From Undibacterium sp. 5I1 (GTDB lineage Bacteria > Pseudomonadota > Gammaproteobacteria > Burkholderiales > Burkholderiaceae_D): a stretch of 64,000 nucleotides of DNA. The first letter of the stretch is position 1. Each line of letters begins with the position of its first letter. The notes beneath the pieces are model-generated. The model was given only the letters and a program-made list of their open reading frames with translations. It was not told the DNA's origin and did not search any database. Both the position numbers and the translations under genes were made by a program. The stretch spans positions 3,038,001 through 3,102,000 of the forward strand of contig NZ_JAVIWI010000001.1 of NCBI RefSeq assembly GCF_034314085.1. The letters run 5' to 3'. Positions 59,601 to 64,000 of the stretch are shown in pieces.

Positions 59601-60533
59601 TCCATGAAATTTAATCGCTGCTAGCGTCGTCAGATAAAACACGCCAACGCCCATGCCCTGCAAAATCAAGCCGTAATCCCGACGCTTATGTCGCAAAAGC
59701 CACCCCAGTCCCAATAAGACCATGCCAACCAATGCGACACCGGCGTAGCGCAACTCAATCGGTACCGTAACGCGTTCAGCGGTGTAACGTAATAAGAAGG
59801 CTAGCCCAAGGAATAAAATCAGTACGCCAGTTTTCACCAGCGCGTTGCCGCCATAGATCAAGTTGCGGACAGGTTCTGGCAAACGATCGCGGAACGGAAT
59901 CTGCGGCACCGGCGGTCGTCGTGGTGCGATCGTCGGGCGTGCTGTCGCTGCTGGTGTAGTTGCCGATGTCGATGCAGTTACTGAAATTTGCGCGTTGTTT
60001 GTATTGGCCTTGATCGCGGCGGCTTGTGTTGGCTTCGCTGCTAGCTCCGTTACCGCCGGGTCTGCTGTAACAGCAACGGATTCTGGCTTCAGAATTGCCG
60101 CCATCTCATTGATCGCCTCGGCCAGCGAACTTGCGGAACTTGTCGAACTTGTTTTAGATATAGGAGCAGAAGGAACCATAGGTACGGTAGCCACAGGACT
60201 CATCACAGGCTCTGCAATCACATCAAGCGCTAGCACCTGATCGGTTTCAACTTCACTGATATGGGATTGTTTGCTGACGATGCTTGATGCAGCCAGTTGC
60301 TGCTCTACCGTCTGCAAACGTCGCTCCAATACTGCGACCTGTCCCCGGAGTTCCACCAGTTCTGCATTCTGGTTTTTGCCGTCATCAGATTTTTTATTCC
60401 GACTGTTCTGACTGAGCACTTGCTTTAAAACATGCGCCGCAAAACCACCAACGATGGCATATAACACCGCGGCATTGGTTGATGAGGTCGCTATACCAAG
60501 GATCAAACCAATAATGGCGCCCAATATCCACAT
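56637..60533 (-). CDS. DUF2339 family giant polytopic membrane protein
   Basis: 1298 residues. A membrane segment at the N-terminus (MWILGAIIGLILGIATSSTN) is followed by a coiled coil (about 62-90, LVELRGQVAVLERRLQTVEQ). A long Ala/Thr/Pro-rich linker (about 100-215) comes next, and then some twenty or more hydrophobic helices to the end. Sequences such as NLIYGGNALVKTGVLILFLG, YAGVALVGMVLLGLGW and LLRHKRRDYGLILQGMGVGV are DUF2339 hallmarks. Function is unknown; transport or envelope roles have only been guessed. AAGGA precedes the ATG. It forms an operon with DUF3999. Confidence 0.88.
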   Translation of the reverse strand: MWILGAIIGLILGIATSSTNAAVLYAIVGGFAAHVLKQVLSQNSRNKKSDDGKNQNAELVELRGQVAVLERRLQTVEQQLAASSIVSKQSHISEVETDQVLALDVIAEPVMSPVATVPMVPSAPISKTSSTSSASSLAEAINEMAAILKPESVAVTADPAVTELAAKPTQAAAIKANTNNAQISVTASTSATTPAATARPTIAPRRPPVPQIPFRDRLPEPVRNLIYGGNALVKTGVLILFLGLAFLLRYTAERVTVPIELRYAGVALVGMVLLGLGWLLRHKRRDYGLILQGMGVGVFYLTTLAAIKFHGLIPAEAGFGFMLAVSLLGAALAIFQKAPALAIIAALEGFATPVLTSTGGNHMVGLFTYLTILDIGIVLIAWFNAWRVLNVIGFVGTFTLASGWANQYYSDAQYPTVQAFLIVFFLLFTAVGLLFARRTLLDAKLVESDSLAKQAGAALAQVGRVDSALVFGTPLTAFSLQYLLMKPWEFGAAFSALALSGFYLLLARIVFSKEKAGLALLAEAYAIVGVIFGTLAIPLGLEGVWTGAAWAVEGAGMHWLGVRQRRPYARGFAYLVLLGASYKLLNTITIDATAVGHFLHGSSIGPILLAASAFAMWLQHRRAALNTTDHWEAIPGSLLPWLGMAALTVLPWQWFVPSVAAAATAVLSVVTFGVANRWRLKPLLPVVGTLQVVAVVSFIAGLHRSASGFAPANSALESGSQGLLTALVIAACILFTAGWRMAAILREAKQNNQAPNWSLANSVAVVAGVGLLHLAMLFAINFQQAALIWPITACLALWVALRMSHSALAAFALLLQVFSVPLFLLYQTDAPALAQLDALADSGSLMSNSFNFWTPLVFGLAAWFSGDRLQMAAKQSVDHDATRSAKSWLSLDVLLWAPVVWGLLWLLRALFDEAAYRLLNPDLFSFIPASRIAIVLMLSIVMSVLARWRNWSQMGQATFFTLPALMLIGLIELFRAAYGTSVFIPSQALGWLLWPIALAWHLRLLFVQARWSEHFFRKLFHVCGFWFFVLLGAREVQWHMSSISQPWSAWPMLGWILVPALSLWLVRSQFVLRRWPLSEFRQAYVEIAGTPVAAYLFLWCCISNVVSAGSAAPLPYIPLINPLELGQWLVLASLVAWWRALPVKAYDEQLKSAISKLVAALALALITGMVLRTIHHWAGVEWQFDSLFASWLAQAAVSITWAIAGVAAMLFGNRRGSRSVWMAGAGLLAVVVLKLFIVELADRGGLYRIVSFIGVGVLLLVVGYFAPVPVKKESSHAEKSDLKPDTEPASKPNSGAAI

Positions 60534-60694
60534 ACTGCATCCTTTAGATCAATACCCCCAAAACGAGGGAAATAGTCGGGCGATAGTAAACCAGGAATGA
60601 TGTTATTTCTACAAAATTAAAACAATCACAAGAAAATGCCCTTCTTTTGCCAGACCTTTAAAACGCGTGAGACCACTCAAAGATATTAAAATTG

Positions 60695-60776
60695 GGGGAG
60701 TATTGCCATCTACAGCCTTGATGTCCATACTTTATATGGACACTTATAAGAAAAGTTATCATACTCACCCAAGTAT
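60695..60776 (+). repeat. dispersed palindromic intergenic element, copy E
   Basis: GGGGAGTAT opens at 60695-60703. The central stem is TGTCCATA (60722-60729) and TATGGACA (60735-60742), loop 5. ATACTCACCCAAGTAT closes at 60761-60776, itself ATAC/GTAT-bounded. It fills the gap between DUF3667 and the DUF2339 start. The centre differs from other copies by compensated bases, so pairing is kept. Confidence 0.78.
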
Positions 60777-60781
60777 GATAA

Positions 60782-61837
60782 TTAAATCAATGTCACAAAC
60801 AAGACGCACAGCGCGATGCCAACACAGATCAGATACAGTCCCATTAACATCAGCGCCCGCAGTATTTGCGCCAGCCATCGACCGTGATAGACCTGCCGTA
60901 ATGCGATGACAAAATAAACCGGGAACCCAATCGTCAACAATTCAGACGGCACAAACGGAATCATCAAGAGCAAGAACAATAAAAATGTGAAAGCATGCAA
61001 ATGAAACGCCAATACCAGGTGAATGCCGTACACCAGATGGCGGCGGAAATACACCAGCCATAACAAGAACGCAAATACAGGCATCAGCACGAACACCGCA
61101 TACGGGGCTTTATGCAAGGCCTCTTTGCCTAGTTCTTTTCTGGTTTCTTCAGGATGAAGCTGATACTCCTTAAAACGTTTACCCGCTCGTTTGACCCATG
61201 CAATGGCCGCAGGACTGCCACCTAGCTGTGATTTGACTTTGGGTGGCACGGAAGCATCGCTTTTTTCCACTACCTCAGATGCCGCAGATTCCTCAGACGC
61301 CTCCTGCAATACTCCACTCTCCCCGATAGATTGCCCAGCCTTACGGGTGTCACTATTCTTTTTTATATTTGCTTTTAATGGATCAAGGACATTGCCGATG
61401 CCGATACCAATGCCGGTAGCTGCAGCGGCGACATCTTCGTCCGGGTCATCCATCAACTCCTTCATGACATTCTCTTTATTAGCCGTCTGTGCTTTCTCAA
61501 TATCGCCACCACTGACAGGCAGATGTCCGAACAGCCCAAACAGCACAAAAAATATAAAGCTCATCGTCAGATATAGCTGCAAGGGCTTGATATAACGTTG
61601 TCGTCTTCCTGCCACGTATTCCGCAGTCAGCCTGCCGGGATGAGCGATTAACATCCACAAAGTACGAGTTAAGGTGCCTTCCAGCGCGATATAGTGATGC
61701 AGATATTCGTGAATAAATTCCCACAAGGTCGGAGTTTCTATATGCGTTTTTTGGCCGCATGCAGGACAAAAATTCTTCGGTGCTGGGTGATCACAATTGG
61801 CACAGTAGCCAGTGGAATGATGGTGACTGGAAGTCAT
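60782..61837 (-). CDS. DUF3667 family membrane protein with N-terminal zinc ribbon
   Basis: 351 residues. Starts with a Cys4 zinc ribbon (YCANCDHPAPKNFCPACGQK, about 12-31). Then comes the DUF3667 core (LWEFIHEYLHHYIALEGTLT, TRTLWMLIAHPGRLTAEYVA, RRQRYIKPLQLYLTMSFIFF). A charged, disordered middle (about 115-215) follows, and then about four membrane helices. Function unknown. It lies behind copy E and is probably not in the DUF2339 operon. The 149-base gap to the mlaE-like gene is divergent. Confidence 0.85.
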   Translation of the reverse strand: MTSSHHHSTGYCANCDHPAPKNFCPACGQKTHIETPTLWEFIHEYLHHYIALEGTLTRTLWMLIAHPGRLTAEYVAGRRQRYIKPLQLYLTMSFIFFVLFGLFGHLPVSGGDIEKAQTANKENVMKELMDDPDEDVAAAATGIGIGIGNVLDPLKANIKKNSDTRKAGQSIGESGVLQEASEESAASEVVEKSDASVPPKVKSQLGGSPAAIAWVKRAGKRFKEYQLHPEETRKELGKEALHKAPYAVFVLMPVFAFLLWLVYFRRHLVYGIHLVLAFHLHAFTFLLFLLLMIPFVPSELLTIGFPVYFVIALRQVYHGRWLAQILRALMLMGLYLICVGIALCVLFVTLI

Positions 61838-61986
61838 ACTGGGGGATAGTCAATAAGTTAAAAAGCAAATGAGATAGCGTCGAAATTGGCGGCTAGATAA
61901 AGCGACAAGCGTAAAAATAAGTTGCAGTGAAACATGATCAGATTGCAAATGCAAGCATGGCAAACTCATGCTGATTTTGGGTCAGG

Positions 61987-63165
61987 ATGATTGCCGCTCA
62001 ATTCAATCTCCCTTACACTGCGGGTATGCCCCGTGACACACCTCCCTCGCTGACCAGACACTCATCCAACCCGAATACCATCCATCTGGCAGGATCGTGG
62101 CGGGCGCACACCCTGAGCAATCAAGCGCTGATGCAAACCTTGACCGCGCAATTGCAAGCGCTGCGCACACCGTTGGAGTTGCCGAATAATTTGCACTGGG
62201 ATTTGCGCGACATTACCGCACTTGACCATATTGGCGCACAAATTTTGTGGCAGATCTGGGGCAAAAAGCGCCCTGCTGATTTGCAATTGCAGACATATCA
62301 CGAAGGCTTATTTGTCAGACTGGAAGAAGTCTGCCAGCTACCAGTGCCGCACTTACCAAAAGAACGGTGGGAGCGGGTCAGCCAATTGGGTACATTTGTA
62401 CTAAGTTTTGTCGAGCATGGAAAAGGTCTGACCATTTTATTGGGGCAGCTCATCCTGGATTTATTCCGCCTGATCCGTCATCCGCTGCAAGGCCCCTGGA
62501 AAGAAATTTCTGCCAACCTGTACCGTACTGGTTTTCAGGCATTGGGGATTACGGCGCTAGTTGGTTTTTTGATCGGGATTGTGCTGTCTTATTTGTCGGC
62601 GCAACAGTTGCGCGCTTTTGGCGGCGAGTTATATATCGTAAATATTTTGGGTATGAGCATCGTCCGCGAACTAGGACCTTTGCTGGCAGCGATCTTGGTT
62701 GCAGGTCGATCAGGGTCAGCGATCACCGCGCAGCTCGGTGTGATGCGGGTGACGGAAGAGCTAGACGCCATGCGGGTGATGGGAATACCACATGGTTATA
62801 GACTGATTATGCCGCGAGTAATTGCCTTGGCGATTGCGATGCCTTTGCTGGTGATCTGGACCGATGTGATGGCATTAGCCGGTGGCATGCTGGCAGCGCA
62901 ATCCCGGCTGGGGATGTCACCGACATTTTTTCTGTATAAATTGCCAGAAGCCGTCGCTTTGATTAATTACTGGATTGGCATGCTCAAAGGTGTCACCTTT
63001 GGCATATTGATTGCGCTGGTCGCCTGCCATTTTGGTTTGCGCATTAAGCCCAATACCGAAAGTCTGGGTCAAGGCACAACCAGCTCGGTTGTGATCTCGA
63101 TTACGATTGTAATTATTGCTGATGCGATATTTGCGATCTTGTTTAGCAAGTCAGGATATTACTGA
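61987..63165 (+). CDS. mlaE: MlaE-type ABC permease with N-terminal STAS domain
   Basis: 392 residues. Permease of a lipid-transporting ABC system (Mla/Tgd/YrbE family) in the inner membrane. Residues about 28-115 form a STAS-like domain (ALMQTLTAQLQALRTPLELP, LHWDLRDITALDHIGAQILW). The MlaE domain follows (about 150-392) with GFQALGITALVGFLIGIVLS, IVRELGPLLAAILVAGRSGS, AQLGVMRVTEELDAMRVMGI and the final helices. In E. coli the STAS protein MlaB is separate, so this is a fused form. Its stop overlaps the ATPase start (TGATG). Confidence 0.92.
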   Translation: MIAAQFNLPYTAGMPRDTPPSLTRHSSNPNTIHLAGSWRAHTLSNQALMQTLTAQLQALRTPLELPNNLHWDLRDITALDHIGAQILWQIWGKKRPADLQLQTYHEGLFVRLEEVCQLPVPHLPKERWERVSQLGTFVLSFVEHGKGLTILLGQLILDLFRLIRHPLQGPWKEISANLYRTGFQALGITALVGFLIGIVLSYLSAQQLRAFGGELYIVNILGMSIVRELGPLLAAILVAGRSGSAITAQLGVMRVTEELDAMRVMGIPHGYRLIMPRVIALAIAMPLLVIWTDVMALAGGMLAAQSRLGMSPTFFLYKLPEAVALINYWIGMLKGVTFGILIALVACHFGLRIKPNTESLGQGTTSSVVISITIVIIADAIFAILFSKSGYY

Positions 63166-64000
63166 TGACTACTACCTCGATTGCCTCGGTTGCACCCACT
63201 GCCTCCAATTCCATCATCGATGTCCAGCATCTGCGTACCCAGTTTGGTCACGCGGTTGTGCATGACAATTTAAATTTACAAGTGCAGCAAGGCGAGATTT
63301 TATCGATCGTCGGTGGTTCCGGCTCGGGCAAAACGGTCTTAATGCGCCAGATGCTGGGCTTGGAGACACCGGCGCAAGGCAACATTCGCGTGTTTGATGA
63401 AGACATCCATGCGCCCAGCACCAACAATCTGGATTTTTTACGACGCCGCTCTGGCATGCTGTTTCAGCATGGTGCTTTGTATTCTGCACTCAGCGTGTTT
63501 GACAACGTCGCCCAACCGATGCGGGAACTCCGTACCTTATCGGAGAGTCTGATTGCCGACATGGTGTATCTCAAACTACACATGGCGGGGATTGGGTTTG
63601 AACATGCGAAAAAAATGCCCGCCGATTTGTCCGGCGGCATGATCAAACGAATCGCGCTGGCACGTGCGTTGGCACTTGATCCCGAATTATTATTTTTGGA
63701 CGAGCCAACGGCAGGACTAGACCCTGATCGATCAGACAGTTTCGTCAAGCTGATTCAATCACTGCGTCAGCAATTACATTTGACAGTCGTGATGGTGACG
63801 CATGATCTGGATACCTTATTCGCCTTATCCAGCAGGATCGCCGTGTTAGCAGAGAAAAAAGTCGTTACCATCGGCACACCGCAAGAAGTGGTGGCGTTTC
63901 AGCATCCGTTTATTCAGACTTTCTTTCTGGGTGGACGTGGCTGCAGAGCGATGGAAGTATTCACGTCACCTGATGTCAAAGATAGCAGTGATCATAGTCA
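63165..64000 (+). CDS. mlaF: MlaF-type ABC transporter ATPase (cut by window edge)
   Basis: At least 278 residues, open at the right edge. Cytoplasmic ATPase energising the MlaE permease. Walker A is GGSGSGKT, the Q-loop region is RRSGMLFQHGALYSALSVFD, the signature is LSGGMIKRIALARAL, Walker B is LLFLDEPTAGLDP and the switch is VTHDLDTLF. The order MlaE-MlaF predicts an MlaD-like MCE-domain protein next, outside the window. The ATG overlaps the mlaE stop. Confidence 0.92.
   Translation, partial: MTTTSIASVAPTASNSIIDVQHLRTQFGHAVVHDNLNLQVQQGEILSIVGGSGSGKTVLMRQMLGLETPAQGNIRVFDEDIHAPSTNNLDFLRRRSGMLFQHGALYSALSVFDNVAQPMRELRTLSESLIADMVYLKLHMAGIGFEHAKKMPADLSGGMIKRIALARALALDPELLFLDEPTAGLDPDRSDSFVKLIQSLRQQLHLTVVMVTHDLDTLFALSSRIAVLAEKKVVTIGTPQEVVAFQHPFIQTFFLGGRGCRAMEVFTSPDVKDSSDHS

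Overview
The window is a chromosomal stretch of a betaproteobacterium. The evidence is the gene order: pilMNOPQ with aroK/aroB and dgt, divergent from a class A penicillin-binding protein; a system II cytochrome c assembly pair (ccsB/resB) next to cytochrome c4, engB and hemB; and a complete str-S10-spc-alpha ribosomal cluster. Order and protein sequences point to Burkholderiales, most likely Oxalobacteraceae (something like Undibacterium). The family and genus are inference. I see no tRNA, rRNA, CRISPR, prophage or insertion sequence.

Layout. 1-1.7 kb: a possible gene tail and a Tat-exported PhoD-type phosphatase. 2.0-13.6 kb (minus strand): pilM-pilN-pilO-pilP-pilQ, a 1217-residue repeat lipoprotein, a fused aroK-aroB gene and dgt, probably one transcription unit. 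14.0-16.9 kb: mrcA, cyaY, lptM. 17.1-23.1 kb (minus): msrQ/msrP, ccsB/resB and cytochrome c4, all exported redox functions. 23.4-30.1 kb (plus): engB, a candidate small RNA on the opposite strand, hemB, a lysoplasmalogenase (YhhN), an alkylglycerol-monooxygenase-like di-iron enzyme, a frameshifted CorA-type transporter and sbcB. 30.2-32.8 kb (minus): a 1-Cys peroxiredoxin and dsbD. 33.2-52.5 kb (minus): rpsL, rpsG, fusA, tuf, rpsJ through rpmJ, the alpha operon and rplQ, i.e. ribosomal proteins plus EF-G, EF-Tu, SecY, IF-1 and RpoA. 53.0-54.9 kb: an EptA-like phosphoethanolamine transferase with a low-complexity insert. 55.1-61.8 kb (minus): DUF3999, DUF2339 and DUF3667 membrane proteins. 62.0 kb to the end: an MlaE-type permease with an N-terminal STAS domain and its MlaF-type ATPase, cut by the window edge.

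The least expected things found are: (1) a family of imperfect palindromic intergenic elements of 72-82 bp, five copies, all between genes and three between convergent genes; (2) the giant tandem-repeat lipoprotein inserted between pilQ and aroK; (3) a single-base frameshift in a poly-T tract of the corA-like gene; (4) a strong hairpin plus a minus-strand terminator in the engB-hemB gap with no coding gene to serve, suggesting a small RNA; (5) two ether-lipid cleavage homologues side by side. Ribosomal gaps with promoters and terminator-like hairpins (before rplN, between rpsJ and rplC, between rpsD and rpoA) suggest the cluster is transcribed in several units.

Starts were re-chosen where a Shine-Dalgarno sequence, an overlap or family length argued against the longest reading frame.
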